From Chrysoperla carnea (Eukaryota; Arthropoda; Insecta; Neuroptera; Chrysopidae): a DNA stretch of 64,000 nt. Numbering within the stretch: position 1 is the stretch's first letter; each line of letters opens with the position of its first letter. The DNA lies in the NCBI RefSeq assembly GCF_905475395.1, contig NC_058342.1, positions 15,782,640 to 15,846,639 on the forward strand, given 5' to 3'. Below, piece after piece: positions 53,372-63,960 of this stretch. The notes beneath the pieces were generated by a model. The model saw only the letters and a program-made list of their open reading frames with translations. It was not told the origin of the DNA and searched no databases. The translations under genes and the position numbers were made by a program.

Positions 53372-56300
53372 CTGCAACAATAAAATCAATTCAATTATTA
53401 TCAGTACAAAAAAAATATTTTGGAAACTTTTTGGAGGATCACATAACTTAAATATGTACGAGCACCAAGAGTTTTATTTTTTTAAATATGAAGTCGGATT
53501 TAGTCTTAATTAATTCTAAAAATTGTAGGGTTGATTTCGTGATTACTTAAAAAAATAAATTACTTCAAAAGTAGTCGGTAAAAACTATCTAAATTAAACT
53601 TTAAATCTTAATAAATTATTGAAAACAATAAAAACCGTTGTGTCCGATTAATTAAGGATGTATGAGCACGGCACTGAGGACACAAATTTAAAAAAATATA
53701 TATTTTCAATTTTGATGGTAAATTATGTTATAACTTGACAATATAAGACGTAAAGTAAGAATACAATTTTTCGATATTTGGACTAGTTTTTAAAATATCG
53801 AAAATTGAAAATTTTGTTTAGTTATTTAGATTTCGATATTTCGAAAATCAAGGCAGATATCGAAAAATTGTATGCTTATTTTAGGTCTACATTCATGAAG
53901 CTATAACAAAATGAATCACCTAAGTTGAAAATAAGATACAAATATCTCAACCTTAAATCAATTGCTTTGATGCTCGTACTACCTTAACTTCACAAATATA
54001 AGACATGTGTTACATATATTCGAGAAAATAGAGAATTTGATCAAGGAATCGGCTCCGCGTGATTTTAATGGGAGCCAGAGAAAAGTTCACTCAAAAAAAT
54101 CATTTCATGCAAACTTGTACTATGTCAATTTTCGACACCTATCAAGTGAGGCGAAAATAGTTTTATAATTAAACCTATATTTTATAATTCGGGCGATTCT
54201 AAGCATTTCTGATACGCGAAAATTTTCACCCAAAAGATAAACGTTTGAAAAATAAGTATAAGTTTTTGCCGAAAATTCGTTATTGACGAAAAACGATTAT
54301 ATTTTGGTTCCGGTCGAAAACTTAATTTGAAAACCATTAGAGTAGATTTTCGATTTTCTTGACTTTTTTTTTACTTTTGACAATTTTCACCAAACTTCAC
54401 TGTTTTTGATATACAGGGTGGGCCATTTTAATTTATGCATGTGAATATCTCACCAGAGGCCCCCATCTATTAAAAGTGACCTCAACAAAAAAATAGAGTT
54501 TGATAGGCAACATTATGTTCTGGCATCAGGTTGGACCTAGTTCTTCGGGTTGCTGTAATAGCCAATTTAGATACTAAATGGTAAGAGATAGAATAGCATT
54601 TTAAATTAGAAAGCTTAGCCTCATAAAAAACTAACAATTTTTGAAGGAAATGCGGCTTAAAAATATGCCATTATTGCATTTAATCGAAAGAAAATACGAT
54701 TTAAGTTTATCAAAAATGATAAATGTTAGTTTTATGTTATTCTCTTGTCTTTTAGGATGTATTTGGCTATTAAAAGAACCCGAAGAAGTAGGTCAAATTT
54801 TGTCTGACCATGATGCCCCCCATAAAATTCTAGTTTCTGTTCAGATAATTTTAAATAGGTAGCGTCTCTGGTGACATTCAGATTATCTGATTAAATGGCC
54901 CACCCTATTTAAGGATGTGAAAAAAATTGCTTTAAAAAAAAAAAAAAAACTAATATTAAGTAAAAAATGAAAAATCTTATTGAGGCTAAATTGTGCGGTT
55001 TTTATATCATGCATATATGTAATATGCAAGGTATACTAAGTTTAGTCCCAAGTTTGTAACGCTTAAAAATATTGATGCTAAGCAAAAAATTTGTTTACCT
55101 GTGAGAGCGCAAATTAGGCGTGTATAGTATGTAATTATGGGAATATCAGTTATATATGTGTGATATCAATGTATGTGTAATGTATTGAAGTCATCAACAC
55201 TGTCTATGCATGGTATTTCGACAATTAACTCAGTCAATTGTTTGTTTTCACTTTTGATTCAAACGCGTATAAATCTTAAACGGTTATGTTAGGTAAAAAA
55301 TGTCCGAAAATGTTTAAAATAATACAAAATCATACGTTTTTCAAATCAAGATTAGACCAAAACCACAAAATCTTTAGTCAATAACGAATTTCCAACAAAA
55401 ACCCGTAATTTTTTTTAAATGATATCTCGAAAACGCTGACGAATGGTGGAAATTGTCAGAGGACAAAAAATGCTTAGACTTGTTCAAAATATAATATCTA
55501 ATGGCTTTCAAATTAAATTTTTGACCGCAATCACAAAATAATATATATTTTCGTCAATAACGAATTTGTGTCGAAAATCCGCATTTTTTCAAATTTGTAT
55601 ACCTCGAAAATGGGAAGTTAGGTAAGAAATGTCAGGAATTAAAAAATGCTATTCAGTTTCATTAGAATACTAGTTTAAAAAATCGCCTTCGTTTAAGTCG
55701 GTTGGACTAAATTAATCCGGGTTTGTTGGTTTTGATATAACCACCCAAATTTTTGAACGTAAAAAAAATCGAATATAACCATAAGTCCTACATTTAATTG
55801 ACAAATTTCTCATTTTAAAATGATCATATTTTAAATTGCACTCGAAAAGTTACCAGAATTTTAAATTTTAATAAAATTATCTCAATTTCAAGGTTAAAGA
55901 TTTGAAGCAAATTGTTTTTTTTTTTCTAAACAGCAACAATTACCCTCGGACCAGGTATATGCTAGGTTATAATTCCCGGTTTTCACGATTTGTGACTGTC
56001 CTGATTTCTTAAATAATACATTTTAGACTAATAATCGATTATTTCAGTGAATAAAGATTACGAAAACAGCCACGTGTGACAAAAAAAAAAATATATACAT
56101 TTAAAACTTACCTCAGAATTAACGGAGAGTTTTGTCTTATGTCGTTCAAGTGAAACCACATTTCCAAGTTGATTTGTTTTTCCATTAATCTTGATACGTT
56201 CTTTTAAATATTGTTCAAAATTTGCAACATCTAGAATGTTATCTTCAACGGGATGTGTACAGTCAACGGTGAATTTTCGTACTGCTAACTTCTTTTTCTT

Positions 56301-56613
56301 CTGGCCACCTTTTCCACGTAATTGGCTCTTGCCTTTTGGTTTTAGATTTGTCTGGAATCCACAAAAAAATTTGTGTTTCAGCCAGACATTTTTTTATTAA
56401 CATCGTGCTGTCTTGCTAAATAAAAATATGCATTTTTATATTACAAGACAAAACACGTGGTTTAAGAAAATATTTCACATTATGATAATTTAAAAATAAT
56501 TCACAAAATTTAATCAAAAATTATTTTGTTAAATTGTTAATATAATTTTGAAATTTATTATTCAGGTTATATAAATAAATAATTTGATTAATTTTAATAC
56601 TTACTGGGGCCAT
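53204..56613 (-). CDS. RpL22: 60S ribosomal protein L22 (three exons)
   Basis: The coding sequence joins 56613-56605, 56351-56112 and 53371-53204, giving 138 residues. Exon 1 is only ATG GCC CCA. All introns are GT/AG with phase 0. Recognisable blocks are a basic start ([16 protein letters not shown]), [40 protein letters not shown] and [20 protein letters not shown], then [19 protein letters not shown] and an acidic end ([11 protein letters not shown]), as in L22 generally. L22 is a peripheral large-subunit protein near the exit tunnel that binds rRNA through the basic face. It lacks the long Ala/Lys-rich N-terminal extension of the Drosophila protein. Intron 2 (2.7 kb) is filled with mobile elements. 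No lesion is visible. Confidence 0.96.
53652..53997. mobile_element. TTAA-flanked element B, short 346-bp form
   Basis: It runs from ttaaggatgtatgagcacgg to gatgctcgtactaccttaa. Compared with the element at 26120 it is inverted and lacks the outer third. It lies in RpL22 intron 2. Confidence 0.64.
54180..54412 (-). repeat. Satellite-like repeat Q, fragment
   Basis: It shows gattctaagcatttctga, ttcgttattgacgaaaa, ggttccggtcgaaa and acaattttcaccaaac, inverted relative to the copies at 29346 and 55262. Confidence 0.48.
54413..54909. mobile_element. MITE with ACAGGGTGGGCCAT termini
   Basis: The left end acagggtgggccattttaat matches the right end attaaatggcccaccctatt inverted. ccatctattaaaagtgac-like and gttctggcatcaggttgg / ccatgatgccc-like blocks also face each other. 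It lies in RpL22 intron 2; the 73-codon reading within is incidental. Confidence 0.7.
54993..55253 (-). repeat. R element, copy 10 (internally deleted)
   Basis: It has both family ends in inverted order; the middle from gaacaccta to the aaaatgtttc block is missing. It lies in RpL22 intron 2. Confidence 0.68.
55262..55665 (+). repeat. Satellite-like repeat Q, about two and a half units
   Basis: Units of roughly 170 bp contain ttaggtaaaaaatgtc / ttaggtaagaaatgtc, atatctaatggctttcaaat and ttgaccgcaatcac / tagaccaaaaccac, then cacaaaat. They are diverged from each other. Confidence 0.5.
56112..56351 (-). CDS. RpL22: RpL22 exon 2
   Basis: Eighty codons from [10 protein letters not shown] to [10 protein letters not shown], between the acceptor attccag and the donor gtaagt. 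It holds most of the rRNA-binding fold. Confidence 0.96.
56605..56613 (-). CDS. RpL22: RpL22 exon 1 (three codons)
   Basis: ATG GCC CCA before the donor gtaagt. A three-codon first coding exon is common in ribosomal protein genes. Confidence 0.85.
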
Positions 56614-56670
56614 TTTAACACCACGCACAGCGTTTACCGAAAAAACGTGCTTACTAGCAGATTGTCTTTA

Positions 56671-56680
56671 CAGGAAAGAA
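56671..56680 (-). promoter_or_regulatory. RpL22: Candidate 5' TOP pyrimidine tract of RpL22
   Basis: On the - strand, ttctttcctg lies about 60 bases before the ATG. Ribosomal protein mRNAs usually begin with C and a run of pyrimidines, so transcription may start here. No TATA box is evident. A guess until a transcript start is mapped. Confidence 0.35.
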
Positions 56681-57237
56681 TGTTCATAAAATGGACGGAC
56701 ACTTTTTAATAAGAAGGGAAATACATATTTATCGACTATTACCGATGTTTCACGAACATAAAAATTGTAAGCGGTTTATTTAAAAATATTTGTATATACT
56801 TTTAACATTATTATAAACGGATATTTTATTATTTTATATCTATATTGTAAAAGAATATTTTTATTCAAAATAAAATTTGTTTATTTTCATTAATTGTGAC
56901 GCAAATTAATGTAATAATTTTCAAAATTATGAATATAAATAATTATCATTATGATAATTAATAATTTTAGTTAAACATTTGCATGTTTATTTTCGAATTT
57001 AATTTTGATAAAGTTTTTATTTAAAAAAATTATTGTACAGAGGAACGTCTTTAAATCAGACATTGTAGTAAAAATTCAAATCGACATCAAGCGCGACTCT
57101 ATAAATCTTTTTTGGAGGCAATTTATTTTATTATAATGCTGTAGCATTTTTCATAAAAAAAAACTTAACGATATTTTAGAATCAACTCGACCAATCGTCG
57201 AAAGGGTTTTTATATGTTTTGGCTACAAATTACTCTA

Positions 57238-57780
57238 AACAAGTAAAAACAAACAATTAACTGAGTTAATTGTTGAAATACAATGTATAGACAGTGTTGA
57301 TGATGTAATCGTTTGTTTTTTGACGTCACGTAAATAAAAAAATATATACACTTTTAAATAGCCACACACACGTAACTGATACTCCTATATTAATACATAC
57401 TAAAGTTTCAAACAAAAGTTGTTAATTTTTTTATAAGGAACATTTTTTATATTTAAACTTTTGTTCTATCTCTAACGGTTTACAAAATGGATCCGTAGTA
57501 CCCAATTGACCGAGATTGCTCATTTACGAACTAGACCTCACTTTTTACGTCCTGAGTACGCTATAAAAATTTCATTTTGTATCTCCTTTCATTTTTGAAT
57601 TATCGTGTTAAGACAGACGGACAGACGGGCAGACATACAGGCATACGGAAATGGACTAATTAGGTGATTCTATGAACACCTATACCAAAATTTTTTTCGT
57701 AGCATCAATATTTTTAAGCGTTACAAACTTGGGACTAAACTTAATATACAATGTATATTTCATATATACATGGTATAAAA
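57238..57780 (+). repeat. R element, copy 11 (near full length)
   Basis: It runs from acaagtaaaaacaaacaatt through tgatgatgtaatcgtttg (variant subgroup), the CAGACGGA run and cttgggactaaacttaatat to acatggtataaaaa. Confidence 0.7.
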
Positions 57781-58409
57781 ATTAGATTAAAAATTTCAAT
57801 TTCTTAAGTGTACAAATAATAATCACTGGCGACCATATAGTTCAAGATGTTCAAGATCAAGGTGGGGTTGTCATCTCTCCAGATTTAATCGGGAGACTCC
57901 AAAAATCGTGTAGTTTCTCCCGGCATTCGATACCAACATAAATCTTCCAGGCTCCAGTAAAAAAGATATTTTTGATTATTTGTTTCATACTGAGAAAAAT
58001 TAAACAGTTTGAGCAACTTTTATTTAAAATTATTTGAAGGATATGACAAAATTGGATACAAAAATATCGTAAATTCATCAAATATGTAAATTAGTTTCAA
58101 TATCTTCCGATGGTGTGATCTATCCACCAACTGCCTAGAACTTTGAGATAGCAACTATAGATCAAGGTTTCTTTTGAATTTTACGCGCGAATCGGATTTT
58201 TAAACCATTTTCCGAATTAATTTTATCATTTTCTATAACTTTGTATCAAACTTTTTTCTTAATAGCTTAATACAATTGATTAAAACAAAAAACTTTCATA
58301 GAACCTGATAACTTTTTTATCAAAATTATTAACCACGTTACTTCTTTGTAAATGTAGTGTAATAACAAAGAAGTAAGGTTAATTTTATTTACGAAGTTTT
58401 GTAAATGAT
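57781..58409. other. Intergenic DNA, nothing recognised
   Basis: AT-rich; no exon, RNA gene or known repeat found. Confidence 0.4.
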
Positions 58410-58800
58410 AAATTGATTACAGTCAATAGTTGCCAATATTTGAGAAAAAATTCATACTTGATAAAAAATAAATAAAAATCTGGATATCAATTTAATTTTG
58501 GAAAACAACTTGAAAACAACTCATTTATCTATTTTATCAGCTTAAGTAAATACATACATGGAAGTGGTTTGAGACTATCTAATATTTTTTCAAAGTAATA
58601 AAGTAAATAAATTGATTTCGCAGTCAATAGTTGCCAATATTTGAGAAAAAATTCATACTTAATAAAAAATAAATAAAAATCTGGATATCAATTTAATTAA
58701 TGGGAAAACAACTCATTTATTTATTTTATCAGCTTAAGTAAATATACATGGAAGTGGTTTGAGACTATCTAATATTTTTTCAAACCTTTACTTCAAACTA
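58410..58800. repeat. ~200-bp tandem duplication
   Basis: cagtcaatagttgccaatat, ctggatatcaatttaatt and ggaagtggtttgagactatc occur twice, offset by about 201 bases, with small indels. Confidence 0.85.
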
Positions 58801-58889
58801 ATAAAGTAAATAAACTTATCGGTAAGTGGATATATAAAAGTGGATATTTTTAAAATTTTTTAAATATGTTTTTCTGAATTTATGGTGAA

Positions 58890-58969
58890 ATTCATTTTTT
58901 AGTCAATTCGTGAATAGTTAACGTATACTTAAGTGTTTTGAATTGTGCTTATTATTTAAATAAAATCAG
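58890..58969 (+). other. Possible 5' UTR exon of the SDR gene
   Basis: aaaatcag|gtgagg at 58969/58970 is a good donor, and ttttttaataccttttag just before 60108 is a good acceptor eight bases ahead of the SDR start codon. Together they suggest a non-coding first exon here, start unknown. Confidence 0.3.
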
Positions 58970-59644
58970 GTGAGGGCGGCAATTAAAATTTGTATTCATA
59001 GTAACCGACAAACCTTTTATTTAATTATTTTATAATCATTTATAACTTATTTATCGAATTATAAATATAATATTTATCGATTATCTTACGGGTTATCGTT
59101 TTAATGAATCACTATTAAAACTGTTAATATAATGAGAGAAGAAAAGGATAAAGATTTAAATATTAGTTTTTTACTTTATTATATTATAAATATAATAAAG
59201 TATTGCGATCGAAAAAAAATCGATATAGGGGTTTCAACGGAAATACACGTTTTGAAAGTCCCTGATCGTCGGTATGCTTGTTACCAAGCTGGAGCCTTCA
59301 ATTGTCAACCGATTTTTCTCAAACTCGGTACATAGGTTCAGTTTGGTCATAATTCCAGATGGTTATTTTCATTTTTTACCTAGGCCTTTTTTCAAGGGTA
59401 CTTCCCTCTAGGCCAAAACAGGATTTTTGGGGTTTTCTCAAAAACGGCTCTAACGATTTCGATTAAACTTGGCACAAGGCTAGACCTTAAGGTGTTCTTA
59501 GGTTTGGTATAAGCCACATATCCGGGAAGATTCGAGAAGGCCCACATCCTAGGGAAAACCTTTCCAAATACAAAAAAAAAAAAAAAACTGATTAAAACCC
59601 CTAACTACTCCCCAGAAATGGAAATTCGGGTGTTACTGAGAGGT

Positions 59645-60010
59645 TTTTTGTAACACCCGAACTAAAAGAAGGGGAATTATAAGTTTGACCGCTATGTGTG
59701 TGTGCCTGTCTGTCTGTGGCACCGTAGCGCCTAAGCGGATGAATCGATATTGATTTTTTTGTTTCGTTTGAAAGGTAATTGAATGGAGAATGTTCTAAGC
59801 TATGTTTTAAGTGCGAGTTTAGGATTCCTTATCCGAAAAAACTAAAAAATTAGTGATGATCGTTAAAATATGCTCAGTTTGGAAAAGGCTTTGAGGAAAA
59901 AGAGAATTTAATGGAGAGTGTTCTGAGATATGTTTCAAGTGGGAATTTAGGGTTCCGTAACTGAAAAATGTGTTAGGGAGTTTTTAAATTTTGTAAATTT
60001 TACTTGTTCC
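59645..60010 (+). repeat. Interspersed repeat S, copy 2
   Basis: It shares aagtttgaccgctatgtgtg, tgtctgtggcaccgtag, gcctaagcggatgaa and ttagg-ttcc with copy 1 at 7605. The second half (tttaatggagagtgttctga, tttagggttccgtaactg) is present twice. It ends about 100 bases before the SDR start codon. Confidence 0.65.
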
Positions 60011-60115
60011 GAAGTTTTTACAACCTAAAACTGCGGAAAATTTCAAAGATGCATTAATTTTTTCTTTTCTACCATGATATTTTATTTAATTTTTTAATAC
60101 CTTTTAGATACGAAA

Positions 60116-60400
60116 ATGAGTGATAAGCGCGTAGCAGTTGTCACTGGCAGCAACAAGGGCATTGGATATGCAATTGTTAAAGGCTTATGTGAGAAATTCG
60201 ATGGAGTTGTTTATTTGACAGCTAGAAACGTTGAGCGTGGACAGGAAGCTGTAAAAAAATTAAATGATTTGGGTTTTAAACCAGAATTTCATCAATTGGA
60301 TATTAATGATGTTTCCAGTATTGATAAATTCCGTGATCATATTAAGGAAAAATATGGAGGGATTGATGTTCTTGTAAATAATGCCGCTATTGCATTTAAG
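60116..60400 (+). CDS. SDR exon 1
   Basis: From MSDKRVAVVTGSNKGIGYA to VLVNNAAIAFK, then donor gtgagt. Codons read past the donor (VSYQAFIK…) belong to the intron. Confidence 0.94.
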
Positions 60401-63400
60401 GTGAGTTATCAAGCCTTCATTAAGGTAGTACGAACGCCAAGGCAAGTTTAGACTTGTGTTTGAAATTATTTGTATCTTATTTTCAACTTTGATGGTGAAT
60501 TTTGTTATAACTTTATGAATGTAGACGAAAAATATGCATAAAAATTTTTGATATCTACCTTGGTTTTCGAAATATCGAAAGTTAAATAATAGATTCATGT
60601 ATTTTTTTTATATTTTTAATTCATTGTTTACACCGTTATAACAAAGTAAAAAATATAAATACTGCTTAAAAATGCTGTATTTAAGTGTAAAAAAATATGT
60701 AAAATACATTATAATTTTGAGATATTTAAACGCAGTTTTTTGGTGCTCTCTGTTGATGACGTATAAGTACGTGATCTGTCAATTGGTGACAGTTCAATGT
60801 ATAATTTACACTTAAAAAAAATGAATTTACACTCGTTATTATTAAGTTTTCTAATAAAAAGCCGTAGAATAATATAATTTAAAGAAATACCATATAAAAT
60901 GTAAGTAATTAATATCATACAGTATAAATTTCGATTTTTGCCCCAATTTCCTAGATCAGTTTTTTGTATTTTTAAAATACGTATTTTCGACTACCAAGTA
61001 GTCATCATCAGTAAGAATTAGCTAGTGAATGTTACTCTTTGCTAATTTGGTGGCGGACTGCAATCCTAGAGCTAATTCTTACTGATGATGACTACTTGGT
61101 TGTCGAAAATACGTATTTTAAAAATACAAAAAACTGATCTAGGAAATTGGGGCAAAAATCGAAATTTATTTCGACATATCCTAGAGTTCTCATTTATTAT
61201 CTTCGATAATATTTATATCATACAGTATGTCAACAAATTCGACAAGCCCGTATTTTGATGTCACGTCCGTATAAAAATTTGAATTTACGTTTTAGATATT
61301 TTTAAATGCCCTCACTGAATTTGTACTTTTATTAATTAATTTTAATTAATTAAAAAGATATTAATTACTAAAATAATGGTTTAGTTGGAATGCCCTATCA
61401 TTAAAGTTACGGAAGAAAGATATTTGAACCAAATTTAAATTTCATGAATATTCCCTATTAAACAAAATTTTTAATTTTCGATATTTTGAAAATTACTCCA
61501 GAAATTGAAAAATTTTATTCTTACTTTTCGTTTTATTTTGTTAAGTTATAACATAATTCATCATCAAAATTGAAAAAACAAATTTTTTTTTAAATTTGTG
61601 TCCCCACCACTGTACTCATGCATACTTAAGGTAGTCCGGCTGTTTGAGCAATTACGGTAAATGTTCATTTTTTTGTGGTAGATGATAGTTCAAAGTCTCA
61701 AATAAACACAGTTTTGAGGCCTCTTGCGTGGAAAAATTTTGAATTATTTCATTTTTAAATTCTGAATTTTTAATACAGTACCTTATGGAAGCACTCTCAA
61801 TAATGTTAATAGGGTATTCTACTATTTTTGAAAAAGTATTTCAAAATGTTGATTTTGCTAATAAAAAGTCACCAAAAATTTATTTCGGAAAAATACACAC
61901 ACTTTCTTGCCAAAAACTTAAATTTTAAACCTTTTTAAAACTGTCAAAAATGCGGGCATCCAATTTGATGACGTAATATGGGTATCACTATACGAAATAA
62001 CACAAATAATTTTGACAGATATATTCATAGACATCTGATTATAATATAAATACAAATACTTATCTATGTATATATTATACCAAACTGTCTACACTGAACT
62101 AACTGATGGTCTATCACTCATACCGCCATGACATCACAGCAGGGCTTGCGCGCGTTTTAGATCACGTGATATACAGTTTAAAAATTACGATTTTTAATTT
62201 TAATATTTTAAAATAAAAATGTGCTTTTATGACTCGAAATTAGAATATTTCAGTATATTTTTACATAAATTTTAACTTTTTTCAAATTTCATAATTTATT
62301 TTTGACTAACGATAATACCCTATTATACAAAACTTTATCACAGATTCTGTTTATGTAAAAAAAAAACTTAACCTTACGGCGCTTTCTAAAAAGAAAACAT
62401 AAAAAAAATTTGGTTTTTGACGCTTTTTCGATATTTTTAGAGCATTTTATTGTATTTACATCATACAAATTGTCTAGTTTACGATATTTTCAGAGAATTT
62501 TGTTACATTTACATCATATAAAATGCCTAGCTTACGATATTTTTAGACCATTTTATTTCATTTACGTCATAAAAGTTGCCTAGTTTACGATATTTTTAGA
62601 CCATTTTATTTCATTTACGTCATATAAATTGCCAAGTTTGCGATATTTTTAGAGAATTTTATTACATTTACGTCTTATAAAATGCCTAGTTTACGATATT
62701 TTTAGAGCATTTTATTTCATTTACGTCATACAAATTCCTCAGTTGACTAGTTGACTAGTCACGTGAGTGTCGGACTACTTTAAACAGTCGAATCGTTCTA
62801 TAATTTATTATGGTTTTAACTATAAATCTTTTTTTTTAATTTCCACCGACTAGTTTTAGAGAAATCAATGGAAACATATCATTCATCTTCCGTTTTACCA
62901 TAAAACCAAGGGAGGTTGCCCGATTATTTAGTAACTAGGCATACTTACTAAATAATCGGGCAACCTCTCTTAAAATTTTGCAGAATTGGTTTAGACTTAG
63001 TCCAATTTCATATTTAAAAAAAACCAAGCCTTTTATCCAAAATTGCCCTGGCGCTCGTACACCCTTAATCTCATATTTCAATCATTGAATTTCATTTTAA
63101 GCGAAAAATTTCACCCCATTATTGTTTCATAAATAAATCGACTAATGTTCGTTACTTATTTTTGTCAGAATGAGGATACAACTCCATTCGCTGTTCAATC
63201 TGAGGTTACAGTTGATGTTAATTATTTTGGTTTACTTAGAGTCTGTAAATCGTTGTTCCCGATTCTAAAACCACATGCTCGTGTCGTTAATATTTCAAGT
63301 TTAGCGGGTCATTTGTTTTGTATACCGAGCGCAGAATTGCGTCAAGAATTTGCTCAACCAAGTTTAACTGAAGAAAAACTTTCTACATTAATGAAAAAAT

Positions 63401-63407
63401 TTGTTAG
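60116..63407 (+). CDS. CBR1-like short-chain dehydrogenase/reductase (5' part; continues past the window)
   Basis: Exons 60116-60400 (95 codons, phase 0) and 63169-63407 (79 codons plus two bases) align along their length with vertebrate carbonyl reductase 1. They show the NADP-binding TGSNKGIG (residues 10-17), TAR at 35-37 (Arg favours NADPH over NADH), LDIND at 61-65, NNAA at 88-91 and NISS at 136-139, whose second Ser is the catalytic one. The YxxxK motif belongs to the missing 3' exons. The family reduces carbonyl compounds with NADPH in the cytosol; the substrate cannot be told. No peptide signal is seen. The start is supported by a Kozak-like AAAATGAG and the family N-terminus. Intron 1 (2.8 kb) is a stack of transposons. 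Confidence 0.93.
60912..60925. repeat. Left copy of a 14-bp direct repeat
   Basis: ATATCATACAGTAT, identical to 61215-61228; the likely target duplication of the hairpin element between them. Confidence 0.7.
60926..61214. mobile_element. Long-hairpin element with 100-bp arms
   Basis: Positions 60924-61023 and 61070-61169 are inverted copies with a single mismatch (gactacc / gacaacc) and a 46-base loop. A 14-bp exact direct repeat flanks it; on the right, 45 further bases lie between the arm and the repeat. No coding capacity. The arms form one continuous duplex if transcribed. Confidence 0.78.
61215..61228. repeat. Right copy of a 14-bp direct repeat
   Basis: ATATCATACAGTAT, partner of 60912-60925. 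Confidence 0.7.
61629..62786. mobile_element. Insertion B: TTAA-flanked GGTAGTCCG element
   Basis: It starts TTAAGGTAGTCCGGCTG and ends GTCGGACTACTTTAA; TTAA is present at both ends. It contains the six-unit minisatellite at 62429. It interrupts element B at the TTAA that ends that element's shorter form. Confidence 0.64.
62429..62746. repeat. Minisatellite, six units of exactly 53 bp
   Basis: Units start cgatatttttaga at 62429, 62482, 62535, 62588, 62641 and 62694. Each runs through gcattttatttcatttacgt, cat and aaattgcctagttta with a few substitutions and no indels. Confidence 0.92.
62907..62972. repeat. Hairpin of 24-bp arms
   Basis: gggaggttgcccgattattt then agta faces tactaaataatcgggcaacc then tctc. 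The copy at 26640 has only one arm (caatcgggcaatccc), so the second arm was gained here. Confidence 0.75.
63169..63407 (+). CDS. SDR exon 2
   Basis: After the acceptor ttttgtcag: NEDTTPFAVQSEVTVDVNYF … EEKLSTLMKKFV, then donor gtatta. The ATG at 63145 is upstream of the acceptor and intronic. Confidence 0.92.
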
Positions 63408-63519
63408 GTATTATTATATGAATTGAAACGGTTTTAAAAACATCATTTTTAAGTGTATTTCTGGTTCGTTTAACCCTTCAGATTGGTCGTTTTTCATATG
63501 ACAATCATTAAGGGAAAGT

Positions 63520-63960
63520 AGTATATAATGATCCCTCAGGGTAAAATGATCCCTCGTTGTTTTAAGTGAGCCATTAAAGCCTTCTAGAATATTTATCGAT
63601 AGATGGTTTCCGCGCGATCAAATTAATAGTCCAACAAAGACTGAAGATGATGTATAAGCTAATTTGTGTTTCGTAGCAAAAATAATAATTTTACTGCCTA
63701 TGGTTTATGGTAAGACAAATTTCAACGTAAAATTCCTTTTTTTGTATTAGTTTTTGCTGGCTAACTATTTTTACTCTTGACTTTTGTTGACTTTTAATAA
63801 TATTATAACACATTTTCATAGGCGTATAATAAATTTTAAGGTCAGTTTTTATGACGAAATTCAAATATGTCGTTACGGGTAAAATGATCTTCTTTATATA
63901 CGCTAAAATGATCCCTATTTTGTGTGTAAAATTATAATAGATAAAATGATTCCTCATCAT
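63520..63960. repeat. Scattered taaaatgatccct motif
   Basis: Variants occur at about 63514, 63541, 63880, 63902 and 63940. This is within the SDR intron; family unknown. Confidence 0.4.

Larger units (their letters stand above)
60590..61455. mobile_element. Insertion A within element B
   Basis: Relative to the reference copy, where aaataattaaacaaaatt is continuous, this segment breaks the sequence after aaataat. Its edges carry attcatg / catgaat. It contains the hairpin element at 60926-61214. Confidence 0.55.
60421..63066. mobile_element. TTAA-flanked element B, copy split by two insertions
   Basis: It starts ttaaggtagtacgaacgcca and ends ccctggcgctcgtacacccttaa; the uninterrupted relative at 26120-26761 shows what belongs to it. 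Its own parts are ~60421-60590, ~61455-61632 and ~62784-63066. It occupies most of SDR intron 1. Confidence 0.68.

Noticed and set aside
60260-60598. 112-residue ORF antisense to SDR exon 1
   Set aside because: Shadow of the real exon; extends into the intron repeat.
62429-62746. Regular repeats considered as a CRISPR array
   Set aside because: The 53-bp units are contiguous, with no unique spacers, and this is insect nuclear DNA; a minisatellite.
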